The notes: generated by a model not told the origin, from the sequence alone. A stretch of DNA of 64,000 bases from Rhopalosiphum padi (GCF_020882245.1 NW_026869996.1:7152945-7216944), one strand, 5' to 3'; counted from the first letter of the stretch, positions 38,488 to 52,416 are shown. A program made the numbers and translations.

Positions 38488-39919
38488 ATTCGTGTAGTAT
38501 GATGGAGTTTACCGAATTTTAATGAATATTGAGACTTTGCTTTGGAGGTTTTAAGAAGTTTCAAGGATTATTAAAGAATTCCACGGGGTTTTTCAGAGTT
38601 TTAATAATTTCCACTGCTTTATAATGGAATTATTGAGGAGTTTTGAGGGATTTTAAAGAATTCAATGGATTTTTAATGAGTATTGAGACTTTGCTTTGGA
38701 GGATTTTTGTAGTATGATGGAGTTTAACAGAATTTTAATGAATATTGAGACTTTGCATTGTTGGTATTAAGAAGTTACATGGGTTATTAACGAATTCCAC
38801 GTGTTTTTCAGTGTTTTAATAATTTTCACTGCTTTATAATGGAATTATTGAGGAGTTTTGAGGGATTTTAAAGAATTCAATGGATTTTTAATGAGTATTG
38901 AGACTTTGCTTTGGAGGATTTTTGTAGTATGATGGAGTTTAACAGAATTTTAATGAATTATGGACTTTGCTTTGTAGGTATTAAGAAGTTTCATGGGTTA
39001 TTAAAGAATTCCACGGGTTTTTTCAGTTTTAATAATTTTCACTGCTTTAAAATGGAATTATTGAGGAGTTTTGAGAATTTATAGAGAATTCTATGGATTT
39101 TTATTGAGTATTGAGACTTTGCTTTGGAGGTATTAAGAAGTTTCATGGTTATTAACGAATTCCACGTGTTTTTTTTCAGAGTTTTAATAATTTTCACTGC
39201 TTTATAATGGAATTATTGAGGAGTTTTGAGGGATTTTAAAGAATTCAATGGATTTTTAATGAGTATTGAGACTTTGCTTTGGAGGATTTTTGTAGTATGA
39301 TGGAGTTTAACAGAATTTTAATGAATATTGAGACTTTGCATTGTTGGTATTAAGAAGTTACATGGGTTATTAACGAATTCCACGTGTTTTTCAGTGTTTT
39401 AATAATTTTCACTGCTTTATAATGGAATTATTGAGGAGTTTTGAGGGATTTTAAAGAATTCAATGGATTTTTAATGAGTATTGAGACTTTGCTTTGGAGG
39501 ATTTTTGTAGTATGATGGAGTTTAACAGAATTTTAATGAATTATGGACTTTGCTTTGTAGGTATTAAGAAGTTTCATGGGTTATTAAAGAATTCCACGGG
39601 TTTTTTCAGTTTTAATAATTTTCACTGCTTTAAAATGGAATTATTGAGGAGTTTTGAGAATTTATAGAGAATTCTATGGATTTTTATTGAGTATTGAGAC
39701 TTTGCTTTGGAGGTATTAAGAAGTTTCATGGGTTATTAACGAATTCCACGTGTTTTTTTCAGAGTTTTAATAATTTTCACTGCTTTATAATGGAATTATT
39801 GAGGAGTTTTGAGGGATTTTAAAGAATTCAATGGATTTTTAATGAGTATTGAGACTTTGCTTTGGAGGATTTGTGTAGTATGATGGAGTATAACAGAATT
39901 TGAATGAATATTGAGACTT

Positions 39920-41790
39920 TGCTTTGTAGGTATTAAGAAGTTTCATGGGTTATTAACGAATTCCACGTGTTTTTCAGTGTTTTAATAATTTTCACTGCTT
40001 TATAATGGAATTATTGAGGAGTTTTGAGGGATTTTAAAGAATTCAATGGATTTTTAATGAGTATTGAGACTTTGCTTTGGAGGATTTGTGTAGTATGATG
40101 GAGTTTAACGGAATTTTATTGAATATTGAGACTTTGCTTTGTAGGTATTAAGAAGTTTCATGGGTTATTAACGAATTCCACGTGTTTTTCAGTGTTTTAA
40201 TAATTTTCACTGCTTTATAATGGAATTATTGAGGAGTTTTGAGGGTTTTTAGAGAATTCAATGGATTTTTAATGAGTATTGAGACTTTGCTTTGGAGTAT
40301 TTGTGTAGTATGATGGAGTTTAACGGAATTTTAATGAATATTGATACTTTGGTATGGAGGTATTAAGTAGTTTCAAGGATTATTAAAGAATTCCACGGGG
40401 TTTTTCAGAGTTTTAATAATTTCCACTGCTTTATAATGGAATTATTGAGGAGTTTTGAGGGATTTTAAAGAATTCAATGGATTTTTAATGAGTATTGAGA
40501 CTTTGCTTTGGAGGATTTGTGTAGTATGATGGAGTTTAACGGAATTTTATTGAATATTGAGACTTTGCTTTGTAGGTATTAAGAAGTTTCATGGGTTATT
40601 AAAGAATTCCACGGGTTTTTTCAGTGTTTTAATAATTTTCACTGCTTTATAATGGAATTATTGAGGAGTTTTGAGGGATTTTAAAGAATTCAATGGATTT
40701 TAAATGAGTATTGAGACTTTGCTTTGGAGGATTTTTGTAGTATGATGGAGTTTAACAGAATTTTAATGAATATTGAGACTTTGCATTGTTGGTATTAAGA
40801 AGTTACATGGGTTATTAACGAATTCCACGTGTTTTTCAGTGTTTTAATAATTTTCACTGCTTTATAATGGAATTATTGAGGAGTTTTGAGGGATTTTAAA
40901 GAATTCAATGGATTTTTAATGAGTATTGAGACTTTGCTTTGGAGGATTTTTGTAGTATGATGGAGTTTAACAGAATTTTAATGAATATTGAGACTTTGCA
41001 TTGTTGGTATTAAGAAGTTACATGGGTTATTAACGAATTCCACGTGTTTTTCAGTGTTTTAATAATTTTCACTGCTTTATAATGGAATTATTGAGGAGTT
41101 TTGAGGGATTTTAAAGAATTCAATGGATTTTTAATGAGTATTGAGACTTTGCTTTGGAGGATATGTGTAGTATGATGGAGTTTAACAGAATTTTAATGAA
41201 TTATGGACTTTGCTTTGTAGGTATTAAGAAGTTTCATGGGTTATTAAAGAATTCCACGGGTTTTTTCAGTTTTAATAATTTTCACTGCTTTAAAATGGAA
41301 TTATTGAGGAGTTTTGAGGGATTTTAAAGAATTCAATGGATTTTTAATGAGTATTGAGACTTTGTTTTGGAGGATTTTTGTTGTATGATGGAGTTTAACA
41401 GAATTTTAATGAATATTGAGACTTTGCTTTGGAGGTATTAAGAAGTTTCATGGGTTATTAACGAATTCCACGTGATTTTTCAGAGTTTTAATAGTTTTCA
41501 CTGCTTTATAATGGAATTATTGAGGAGTTTTGAGGGATTTTAAAGAATTCAATGGATTTTTAATGAGTATTGAGACTCTGCTTTGGAGAATTTGTGTAGT
41601 ATGATGGAGTTTATTGGAATTTTAATGAATATTGAGACTTTGCTTTGGAGGTATTAAGAAGATTCATGGGTTATTAACGAATTCCACGTGTTTTTTCAGT
41701 TTTAATAATTTTCACTGCTTTATAATGGAATTATTGAGGAGTTTTGAGGGATTTTAAAGAATTCAATGGATTTTTAATGAGTATTGAGAC
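39920..41790 (-). repeat. Right-arm block R1, upstream copy (offset 5,040-5,041)
   Basis: From about 39920 the sequence matches the region from 44960 at offset 5,040, changing to 5,041 after a T-run difference near 40615-45660. Several hundred bases are letter-for-letter identical (40081-40620 against 45121-45660). After the 430-bp duplication the offset becomes 4,610-4,611. Confidence 0.85.
41361..41790 (-). repeat. Two-unit tandem duplication, copy 1 (430 bp)
   Basis: Begins at the marker TTTGTTTTGGAGG. The same marker returns at 41791, exactly 430 bp on, followed by the same GTTGTATGATGG, CGTGATTTTTCAG, GACTCTGCTTTGGAG and GAGTTTATTGG variants. The block holds two A+B units of about 215 bp. 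The related region at 46402 has only one copy, so this is a local doubling. Confidence 0.88.
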
Positions 41791-42220
41791 TTTGTTTTGG
41801 AGGATTTTTGTTGTATGATGGAGTTTAACAGAATTTTAATGAATATTGAGACTTTGCTTTGGAGGTATTAAGAAGTTTCATGGGTTATTAACGAATTCCA
41901 CGTGATTTTTCAGAGTTTTAATAGTTTTCACTGCTTTATAATGGAATTATTGAGGAGTTTTGAGGGATTTTAAAGAATTCAATGGATTTTTAATGAGTAT
42001 TGAGACTCTGCTTTGGAGAATTTGTGTAGTATGATGGAGTTTATTGGAATTTTAATGAATATTGAGACTTTGCTTTGGAGGTATTAAGAAGATTCATGGG
42101 TTATTAACGAATTCCACGTGTTTTTTTCAGTTTTAATAATTTTCACTGCTTTATAATGGAATTATTGAGGAGTTTTGAGGGATTTTAAAGAATTCAATGG
42201 ATTTTTAATGAGTATTGAGA
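41791..42220 (-). repeat. Two-unit tandem duplication, copy 2 (430 bp)
   Basis: Second copy of 41361-41790, essentially identical except for one more T in the run at about 42121. It ends by returning to CTTTGCTTTGTAGG, which is the sequence following the single copy at 46402. That places the duplicated element between the 5,041-bp and 4,611-bp offsets seen against the downstream block. Confidence 0.88.
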
Positions 42221-44213
42221 CTTTGCTTTGTAGGTATTAAGAAGTTTCATGGATTATTAACGAATTCCACGTGTTTGTTTTAGAGTTTTAATAATTTTCA
42301 CTGCTTTATAATGGAATTATTGAGGAGTTTTGAGGGATTTTAAGGAATTCAATGGATTTTTTATGAGTATTTAGACTTTTCTTTGGAGGATTTTTGTAGT
42401 ATGATGGAGTTTAACAGAATTTTAATGAATATTGAGACTTTGCATTGTTGGTATTAAGAAGTTACATGGGTTATTAACGAATTCCACGTGTTTTTCAGTG
42501 TTTTAATAATTTTCACTGCTTTATAATGGAATTATTGAGGAGTTTTGAGGGATTTTAAAGAATTCAATGGATTTTTAATGAGTATTGAGACTTTGCTTTG
42601 GAGGATTTTTGTAGTATGATGGAGTTTAACAGAATTTTAATGAATATTGAGACTTTGCATTGTTGGTATTAAGAAGTTACATGGGTTATTAACGAATTCC
42701 ACGTGTTTTTCAGTGTTTTAATAATTTTCACTGCTTTATAATGGAATTATTGAGGAGTTTTGAGGGATTTTAAAGAATTCAATGGATTTTTAATGAGTAT
42801 TGAGACTCTGCTTTGGAGAATTTGTGTAGTATGATGGAGTTTATTGGAATTTTAATGAATATTGAGACTTTGCTTTGGAGGTATTAAGAAGATTCATGGG
42901 TTATTAACGAATTCCACGTGTTTTTTCAGTTTTAATAATTTTCACTGCTTTATAATGGAATTATTGAGGAGTTTTGAGGGATTTTAAAGAATTCAATGGA
43001 TTTTTAATGAGTATTGAGACTTTGCTTTGTAGGTATTAAGAAGTTTCATGGATTATTAACGAATTCCACGTGTTTGTTTTAGAGTTTTAATAATTTTCAC
43101 TGCTTTATAATGGAATTATTGAGGAGTTTTGAGGGATTTTAAGGAATTCAATGGATTTTTTATGAGTATTTAGACTTTTCTTTGGAGGAATTTTGTAGTA
43201 TGATGGAGTTTAACGAAATTTTAATGAATATTGAGACTTTGCTTTGGAGGTATTAAGAAGTTTCATGGGTTATTAACGAATTCCACGTGATTTTTTAGAG
43301 TTTTAATAGTTTTCACTGCTTTATAATGGTATTATTGAAGAGTTTTGAGGGATTTTAGAGAATTCTATGGATTTTTATTGAGTATTGAGACCTTGCTTTG
43401 GAGGATTTGTGTAGTATGATGGAGTTTACCGGAATTTTAATGAATATTGACTTTGCTTTGGAGGTTTTAAGAAGTTTCAAGGATTATTAAAGAATTCCAC
43501 GGGGTTTTTCAGAGTTTTAATAATTTCCACTGCTTTATAATGGAATTATTGAGGAGTTTTGAGGGATTTTAAAGAATTCAATGGATTTTTAATGAGTATT
43601 GAGACTTTGCTTTGGAGGATTTGTGTAGTATGATGGAGTTTAACGGAATTTTATTGAATATTGAGACTTTGCTTTGTAGGTATTAAGAAGTTTCATGGGT
43701 TATTAAAGAATTCCACGGGTTTTTTTCAGTGTTTTAATAATTTTCACTGCTTTATAATGGAATTATTGAGGAGTTTTGAGGGATTTTAAAGAATTCAATG
43801 GATTTTAAATGAGTATTGAGAATTTGCTTTGGAGGATTTTTGTAGTATGACGGAGTTTAACGGAATTTTAATGAATATTGAGACTTTGCATTGTTGGTAT
43901 TAAGAAGTTACATGGGTTATTAACGAATTCCACGTGTTTTTCAGTGTTTTAATAATTTTCACTGCTTTATAATGGAATAATTGAGGAGTATTGAGGGATT
44001 TTAAAGAATTCAATGGATTTTTAATGAGTATTGAGACTTTGCTTTGGAGGATTTTTGTAGTATGATGGAGTTTAACAGAATTTTAATGAATATTGAGACT
44101 TTGCATTGTTGGTATTAAGAAGTTACATGGGTTATTAACGAATTCCACGTGGTTTTCAGTGTTTTAATAATTTTCACTGCTTTATAATGGAATTATTGAG
44201 GAGTTTTGAGGGA
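41791..44213 (-). repeat. Right-arm block R2, copy 1 (offset 8,203-8,204)
   Basis: Matches about 49995-52416. Markers are TATTTAGACTTTTC (42369 and 50572; 43169 and 51372) and TATGACGGAG (43847 and 52050). The offset is 4,610 plus 3,593. This fits insertion of an extra 3.59-kb copy between two originally closer copies. Confidence 0.8.
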
Positions 44214-47200
44214 TTTTAAAGAATTCAATGGATTTTTAATGAGTATTGAGACTTTGCTTTGGAGGATATGTGTAGTATGATGGAGTTTAACAGAATTTTA
44301 ATGAATTATGGACTTTGCTTTGTAGGTATTAAGAAGTTTCATGGGTTATTAAAGAATTCCACGGGTTTTTTCAGTTTTAATAATTTTCACTGCTTTAAAA
44401 TGGAATTATTGGGGAGTTTTGAGGGATTTTAAAGAATTCAATGGATTTTTATTGAGTATTGAGACTTTGCTTTGGAGGATTTTTGTTGTATGATGGAGTT
44501 TAACAGAATTTTAATGAATATTGAGACTTTGCTTTGGAGGTATTAAGAAGTTTCATGGGTTATTAACGAATTCCACGTGATTTTTCAGAGTTTTAATAGT
44601 TTTCACTGCTTTATAATGGAAATATTGAGGAGTTTTGAGGGATTTTAAAGAATTCAATGGATTTTTAATGAGTATTGAGACTCTGCTTTGGAGAATTTGT
44701 GTAGTATGATGGAGTTTATTGGAATTTTAATGAATATTGAGACTTTGCTTTGGAGGTATTAAGAAGTTTCATGGGTTATTAACGAATTCCACGTTTTTTT
44801 CAGTGTTTTAATAATTTTCACTGCTTTATAATGGAATTATTGAGGAGTTTTGAGGGATTTTAAAGAATTCAATGGATTTTTAATGAGTATTGAGACTTTG
44901 CTTTGGAGGATATGTGTAGTATGATGGAGTTTAACAGAATTTTAATGAATTATGGACTTTGCTTTGTAGGTATTAAGAAGTTTCATGGGTTATTAACGAA
45001 TTCCACGTGTTTTTCAGTGTTTTAATAATTTTCACTGCTTTATAATGGAATTATTGAGGAGTTTTGAGGGATTTTAAAGAATTCAATGGATTTTTAATGA
45101 GTATTGAGACTTTGCTTTGGAGGATTTGTGTAGTATGATGGAGTTTAACGGAATTTTATTGAATATTGAGACTTTGCTTTGTAGGTATTAAGAAGTTTCA
45201 TGGGTTATTAACGAATTCCACGTGTTTTTCAGTGTTTTAATAATTTTCACTGCTTTATAATGGAATTATTGAGGAGTTTTGAGGGTTTTTAGAGAATTCA
45301 ATGGATTTTTAATGAGTATTGAGACTTTGCTTTGGAGTATTTGTGTAGTATGATGGAGTTTAACGGAATTTTAATGAATATTGATACTTTGGTATGGAGG
45401 TATTAAGTAGTTTCAAGGATTATTAAAGAATTCCACGGGGTTTTTCAGAGTTTTAATAATTTCCACTGCTTTATAATGGAATTATTGAGGAGTTTTGAGG
45501 GATTTTAAAGAATTCAATGGATTTTTAATGAGTATTGAGACTTTGCTTTGGAGGATTTGTGTAGTATGATGGAGTTTAACGGAATTTTATTGAATATTGA
45601 GACTTTGCTTTGTAGGTATTAAGAAGTTTCATGGGTTATTAAAGAATTCCACGGGTTTTTTTCAGTGTTTTAATAATTTTCACTGCTTTATAATGGAATT
45701 ATTGAGGAGTTTTGAGGGATTTTAAAGAATTCAATGGATTTTAAATGAGTATTGAGACTTTGCTTTGGAGGATTTTTGTAGTATGATGGAGTTTAACAGA
45801 ATTTTAATGAATATTGAGACTTTGCATTGTTGGTATTAAGAAGTTACATGGGTTATTAACGAATTCCACGTGTTTTTCAGTGTTTTAATAATTTTCACTG
45901 CTTTATAATGGAATTATTGAGGAGTTTTGAGGGATTTTAAAGAATTCAATGGATTTTTAATGAGTATTGAGACTTTGCTTTGGAGGATTTTTGTAGTATG
46001 ATGGAGTTTAACAGAATTTTAATGAATATTGAGACTTTGCATTGTTGGTATTAAGAAGTTACATGGGTTATTAACGAATTCCACGTGTTTTTCAGTGTTT
46101 TAATAATTTTCACTGCTTTATAATGGAATTATTGAGGAGTTTTGAGGGATTTTAAAGAATTCAATGGATTTTTAATGAGTATTGAGACTTTGCTTTGGAG
46201 GATATGTGTAGTATGATGGAGTTTAACAGAATTTTAATGAATTATGGACTTTGCTTTGTAGGTATTAAGAAGTTTCATGGGTTATTAAAGAATTCCACGG
46301 GTTTTTTCAGTTTTAATAATTTTCACTGCTTTAAAATGGAATTATTGAGGAGTTTTGAGGGATTTTAAAGAATTCAATGGATTTTTAATGAGTATTGAGA
46401 CTTTGTTTTGGAGGATTTTTGTTGTATGATGGAGTTTAACAGAATTTTAATGAATATTGAGACTTTGCTTTGGAGGTATTAAGAAGTTTCATGGGTTATT
46501 AACGAAATCCACGTGATTTTTCAGAGTTTTAATAGTTTTCACTGCTTTATAATGGAATTATTGAGGAGTTTTGAGGGATTTTAAAGAATTCAATGGATTT
46601 TTAATGAGTATTGAGACTCTGCTTTGGAGAATTTGTGTAGTATGATGGAGTTTATTGGAATTTTAATGAATATTGAGACTTTGCTTTGGAGGTATTAAGA
46701 AGATTCATGGGTTATTAACGAATTCCACGTGTTTTTTCAGTTTTAATAATTTTCACTGCTTTATAATGGAATTATTGAGGAGTTTTGAGGGATTTTAAAG
46801 AATTCAATGGATTTTTAATGAGTATTGAGACTTTGCTTTGTAGGTATTAAGAAGTTTCATGGATTATTAACGAATTCCACGTGTTTGTTTTAGAGTTTTA
46901 ATAATTTTCACTGCTTTATAATGGAATTATTGAGGAGTTTTGAGGGATTTTAAGGAATTCAATGGATTTTTTATGAGTATTTAGACTTTTCTTTGGAGGA
47001 TTTTTGTAGTATGATGGAGTTTAACAGAATTTTAATGAATATTGAGACTTTGCATTGTTGGTATTAAGAAGTTACATGGGTTATTAACGAATTCCACGTG
47101 TTTTTCAGTGTTTTAATAATTTTCACTGCTTTATAATGGAATTATTGAGGAGTTTTGAGGGATTTTAAAGAATTCAATGGATTTTTAATGAGTATTGAGA

Positions 47201-47525
47201 CTTTGCTTTGGAGGATTTTTGTAGTATGATGGAGTTTAACAGAATTTTAATGAATATTGAGACTTTGCATTGTTGGTATTAAGAAGTTACATGGGTTATT
47301 AACGAATTCCACGTGTTTTTCAGTGTTTTAATAATTTTCACTGCTTTATAATGGAATTATTGAGGAGTTTTGAGGGATTTTAAAGAATTCAATGGATTTT
47401 TAATGAGTATTGAGACTCTGCTTTGGAGAATTTGTGTAGTATGATGGAGTTTATTGGAATTTTAATGAATATTGAGACTTTGCTTTGGAGGTATTAAGAA
47501 GATTCATGGGTTATTAACGAATTCC
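43940..47525 (-). repeat. 3.59-kb higher-order repeat, copy 1
   Basis: Matches 47534-51118 at offset 3,594, becoming 3,593 after a T-run difference (near 45655 and 49248). Private shared variants are GGAATAATTGAGGAGTATT (43974 and 47568), ATTGGGGAG (44408 and 48002), CACGTGGTTTTCAG, GGAAATATTGAGG and AACGAAATCC (46501 and 50094). The AACGAAATCC form occurs only at these two sites as far as I could see. I estimate about 17 A modules per copy, with one lacking B. Confidence 0.88.
45184..45398 (-). repeat. Representative right-arm A+B unit (215 bp)
   Basis: On the plus strand this unit reads inverted A2 (45184-45261, 78 bp), inverted A1 (45262-45336, 75 bp), inverted B (45337-45398, 62 bp), and the next A2 begins at 45399. 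Submodule lengths match the left arm apart from one base in the A2 homopolymer. AATTCCACG landmarks at 44999, 45214, 45429 and 45645 give periods of 215, 215 and 216 bp. Confidence 0.93.
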
Positions 47526-47533
47526 ACGTGTTT

Positions 47534-50500
47534 TTCAGTGTTTTAATAATTTTCACTGCTTTATAATGGAATAATTGAGGAGTATTGAGGGATTTTAAAG
47601 AATTCAATGGATTTTTAATGAGTATTGAGACTTTGCTTTGGAGGATTTTTGTAGTATGATGGAGTTTAACAGAATTTTAATGAATATTGAGACTTTGCAT
47701 TGTTGGTATTAAGAAGTTACATGGGTTATTAACGAATTCCACGTGGTTTTCAGTGTTTTAATAATTTTCACTGCTTTATAATGGAATTATTGAGGAGTTT
47801 TGAGGGATTTTAAAGAATTCAATGGATTTTTAATGAGTATTGAGACTTTGCTTTGGAGGATATGTGTAGTATGATGGAGTTTAACAGAATTTTAATGAAT
47901 TATGGACTTTGCTTTGTAGGTATTAAGAAGTTTCATGGGTTATTAAAGAATTCCACGGGTTTTTTCAGTTTTAATAATTTTCACTGCTTTAAAATGGAAT
48001 TATTGGGGAGTTTTGAGGGATTTTAAAGAATTCAATGGATTTTTATTGAGTATTGAGACTTTGCTTTGGAGGATTTTTGTTGTATGATGGAGTTTAACAG
48101 AATTTTAATGAATATTGAGACTTTGCTTTGGAGGTATTAAGAAGTTTCATGGGTTATTAACGAATTCCACGTGATTTTTCAGAGTTTTAATAGTTTTCAC
48201 TGCTTTATAATGGAAATATTGAGGAGTTTTGAGGGATTTTAAAGAATTCAATGGATTTTTAATGAGTATTGAGACTCTGCTTTGGAGAATTTGTGTAGTA
48301 TGATGGAGTTTATTGGAATTTTAATGAATATTGAGACTTTGCTTTGGAGGTATTAAGAAGTTTCATGGGTTATTAACGAATTCCACGTTTTTTTCAGTGT
48401 TTTAATAATTTTCACTGCTTTATAATGGAATTATTGAGGAGTTTTGAGGGATTTTAAAGAATTCAATGGATTTTTAATGAGTATTGAGACTTTGCTTTGG
48501 AGGATATGTGTAGTATGATGGAGTTTAACAGAATTTTAATGAATTATGGACTTTGCTTTGTAGGTATTAAGAAGTTTCATGGGTTATTAACGAATTCCAC
48601 GTGTTTTTCAGTGTTTTAATAATTTTCACTGCTTTATAATGGAATTATTGAGGAGTTTTGAGGGATTTTAAAGAATTCAATGGATTTTTAATGAGTATTG
48701 AGACTTTGCTTTGGAGGATTTGTGTAGTATGATGGAGTTTAACGGAATTTTATTGAATATTGAGACTTTGCTTTGTAGGTATTAAGAAGTTTCATGGGTT
48801 ATTAACGAATTCCACGTGTTTTTCAGTGTTTTAATAATTTTCACTGCTTTATAATGGAATTATTGAGGAGTTTTGAGGGTTTTTAGAGAATTCAATGGAT
48901 TTTTAATGAGTATTGAGACTTTGCTTTGGAGTATTTGTGTAGTATGATGGAGTTTAACGGAATTTTAATGAATATTGATACTTTGGTATGGAGGTATTAA
49001 GTAGTTTCAAGGATTATTAAAGAATTCCACGGGGTTTTTCAGAGTTTTAATAATTTCCACTGCTTTATAATGGAATTATTGAGGAGTTTTGAGGGATTTT
49101 AAAGAATTCAATGGATTTTTAATGAGTATTGAGACTTTGCTTTGGAGGATTTGTGTAGTATGATGGAGTTTAACGGAATTTTATTGAATATTGAGACTTT
49201 GCTTTGTAGGTATTAAGAAGTTTCATGGGTTATTAAAGAATTCCACGGGTTTTTTCAGTGTTTTAATAATTTTCACTGCTTTATAATGGAATTATTGAGG
49301 AGTTTTGAGGGATTTTAAAGAATTCAATGGATTTTAAATGAGTATTGAGACTTTGCTTTGGAGGATTTTTGTAGTATGATGGAGTTTAACAGAATTTTAA
49401 TGAATATTGAGACTTTGCATTGTTGGTATTAAGAAGTTACATGGGTTATTAACGAATTCCACGTGTTTTTCAGTGTTTTAATAATTTTCACTGCTTTATA
49501 ATGGAATTATTGAGGAGTTTTGAGGGATTTTAAAGAATTCAATGGATTTTTAATGAGTATTGAGACTTTGCTTTGGAGGATTTTTGTAGTATGATGGAGT
49601 TTAACAGAATTTTAATGAATATTGAGACTTTGCATTGTTGGTATTAAGAAGTTACATGGGTTATTAACGAATTCCACGTGTTTTTCAGTGTTTTAATAAT
49701 TTTCACTGCTTTATAATGGAATTATTGAGGAGTTTTGAGGGATTTTAAAGAATTCAATGGATTTTTAATGAGTATTGAGACTTTGCTTTGGAGGATATGT
49801 GTAGTATGATGGAGTTTAACAGAATTTTAATGAATTATGGACTTTGCTTTGTAGGTATTAAGAAGTTTCATGGGTTATTAAAGAATTCCACGGGTTTTTT
49901 CAGTTTTAATAATTTTCACTGCTTTAAAATGGAATTATTGAGGAGTTTTGAGGGATTTTAAAGAATTCAATGGATTTTTAATGAGTATTGAGACTTTGTT
50001 TTGGAGGATTTTTGTTGTATGATGGAGTTTAACAGAATTTTAATGAATATTGAGACTTTGCTTTGGAGGTATTAAGAAGTTTCATGGGTTATTAACGAAA
50101 TCCACGTGATTTTTCAGAGTTTTAATAGTTTTCACTGCTTTATAATGGAATTATTGAGGAGTTTTGAGGGATTTTAAAGAATTCAATGGATTTTTAATGA
50201 GTATTGAGACTCTGCTTTGGAGAATTTGTGTAGTATGATGGAGTTTATTGGAATTTTAATGAATATTGAGACTTTGCTTTGGAGGTATTAAGAAGATTCA
50301 TGGGTTATTAACGAATTCCACGTGTTTTTTCAGTTTTAATAATTTTCACTGCTTTATAATGGAATTATTGAGGAGTTTTGAGGGATTTTAAAGAATTCAA
50401 TGGATTTTTAATGAGTATTGAGACTTTGCTTTGTAGGTATTAAGAAGTTTCATGGATTATTAACGAATTCCACGTGTTTGTTTTAGAGTTTTAATAATTT

Positions 50501-51118
50501 TCACTGCTTTATAATGGAATTATTGAGGAGTTTTGAGGGATTTTAAGGAATTCAATGGATTTTTTATGAGTATTTAGACTTTTCTTTGGAGGATTTTTGT
50601 AGTATGATGGAGTTTAACAGAATTTTAATGAATATTGAGACTTTGCATTGTTGGTATTAAGAAGTTACATGGGTTATTAACGAATTCCACGTGTTTTTCA
50701 GTGTTTTAATAATTTTCACTGCTTTATAATGGAATTATTGAGGAGTTTTGAGGGATTTTAAAGAATTCAATGGATTTTTAATGAGTATTGAGACTTTGCT
50801 TTGGAGGATTTTTGTAGTATGATGGAGTTTAACAGAATTTTAATGAATATTGAGACTTTGCATTGTTGGTATTAAGAAGTTACATGGGTTATTAACGAAT
50901 TCCACGTGTTTTTCAGTGTTTTAATAATTTTCACTGCTTTATAATGGAATTATTGAGGAGTTTTGAGGGATTTTAAAGAATTCAATGGATTTTTAATGAG
51001 TATTGAGACTCTGCTTTGGAGAATTTGTGTAGTATGATGGAGTTTATTGGAATTTTAATGAATATTGAGACTTTGCTTTGGAGGTATTAAGAAGATTCAT
51101 GGGTTATTAACGAATTCC
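47534..51118 (-). repeat. 3.59-kb higher-order repeat, copy 2
   Basis: Adjacent second copy of 43940-47525. Apart from one homopolymer length I noticed no reliable difference over about 3.6 kb, so it is a very recent tandem duplication or an assembly duplication. At its right end (about 51118) the TTCAGTGTTTT of copy 1 becomes TTCAGTTTT. The sequence then follows the region right of 42905 instead, at offset 8,203. Confidence 0.88.
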
Positions 51119-52416
51119 ACGTGTTTTTTCAGTTTTAATAATTTTCACTGCTTTATAATGGAATTATTGAGGAGTTTTGAGGGATTTTAAAGAATTCAAT
51201 GGATTTTTAATGAGTATTGAGACTTTGCTTTGTAGGTATTAAGAAGTTTCATGGATTATTAACGAATTCCACGTGTTTGTTTTAGAGTTTTAATAATTTT
51301 CACTGCTTTATAATGGAATTATTGAGGAGTTTTGAGGGATTTTAAGGAATTCAATGGATTTTTTATGAGTATTTAGACTTTTCTTTGGAGGAATTTTGTA
51401 GTATGATGGAGTTTAACGAAATTTTAATGAATATTGAGACTTTGCTTTGGAGGTATTAAGAAGTTTCATGGGTTATTAACAAATTCCACGTGATTTTTTA
51501 GAGTTTTAATAGTTTTCACTGCTTTATAATGGTATTATTGAAGAGTTTTGAGGGATTTTAGAGAATTCTATGGATTTTTATTGAGTATTGAGACTTTGCT
51601 TTGGAGGATTTGTGTAGTATGATGGAGTTTACCGGAATTTTAATGAATATTGACTTTGCTTTGGAGGTTTTAAGAAGTTTCAAGGATTATTAAAGAATTC
51701 CACGGGGTTTTTCAGAGTTTTAATAATTTCCACTGCTTTATAATGGAATTATTGAGGAGTTTTGAGGGATTTTAAAGAATTCAATGGATTTTTAATGAGT
51801 ATTGAGACTTTGCTTTGGAGGATTTGTGTAGTATGATGGAGTTTAACGGAATTTTATTGAATATTGAGACTTTGCTTTGTAGGTATTAAGAAGTTTCATG
51901 GGTTATTAAAGAATTCCACGGGTTTTTTTCAGTGTTTTAATAATTTTCACTGCTTTATAATGGAATTATTGAGGAGTTTTGAGGGATTTTAAAGAATTCA
52001 ATGGATTTTAAATGAGTATTGAGAATTTGCTTTGGAGGATTTTTGTAGTATGACGGAGTTTAACGGAATTTTAATGAATATTGAGACTTTGCATTGTTGG
52101 TATTAAGAAGTTACATGGGTTATTAACGAATTCCACGTGTTTTTCAGTGTTTTAATAATTTTCACTGCTTTATAATGGAATAATTGAGGAGTATTGAGGG
52201 ATTTTAAAGAATTCAATGGATTTTTAATGAGTATTGAGACTTTGCTTTGGAGGATTTTTGTAGTATGATGGAGTTTAACAGAATTTTAATGAATATTGAG
52301 ACTTTGCATTGTTGGTATTAAGAAGTTACATGGGTTATTAACGAATTCCACGTGGTTTTCAGTGTTTTAATAATTTTCACTGCTTTATAATGGAATTATT
52401 GAGGAGTTTTGAGGGA
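49995..52416 (-). repeat. Right-arm block R2, copy 2
   Basis: Partner of 41791-44213. It contains a few private substitutions, such as TTAACAAATTCC at about 51476 where copy 1 has TTAACGAATTCC (loss of the CpG), and GAGACTTTGC near 51590 against GAGACCTTGC near 43387. Right of 52416 the copy changes to AAGGAATTC and enters a 1,077-bp tandem duplication. Confidence 0.8.
51336..52412 (-). repeat. 1,077-bp tandem duplication, copy 1
   Basis: About five units long. Shared markers recur 1,077 bp apart: TTAGACTTTTC (51373 and 52450) and TGACGGAG (52051 and 53128). GAATATTGACTTTGC, the 2-bp-shorter B form, appears in both near 51645 and 52722. Copy 1 has CACGTGGTTTTCAG near its end where copy 2 has CACGTGTTTTTCAG. 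Confidence 0.8.
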
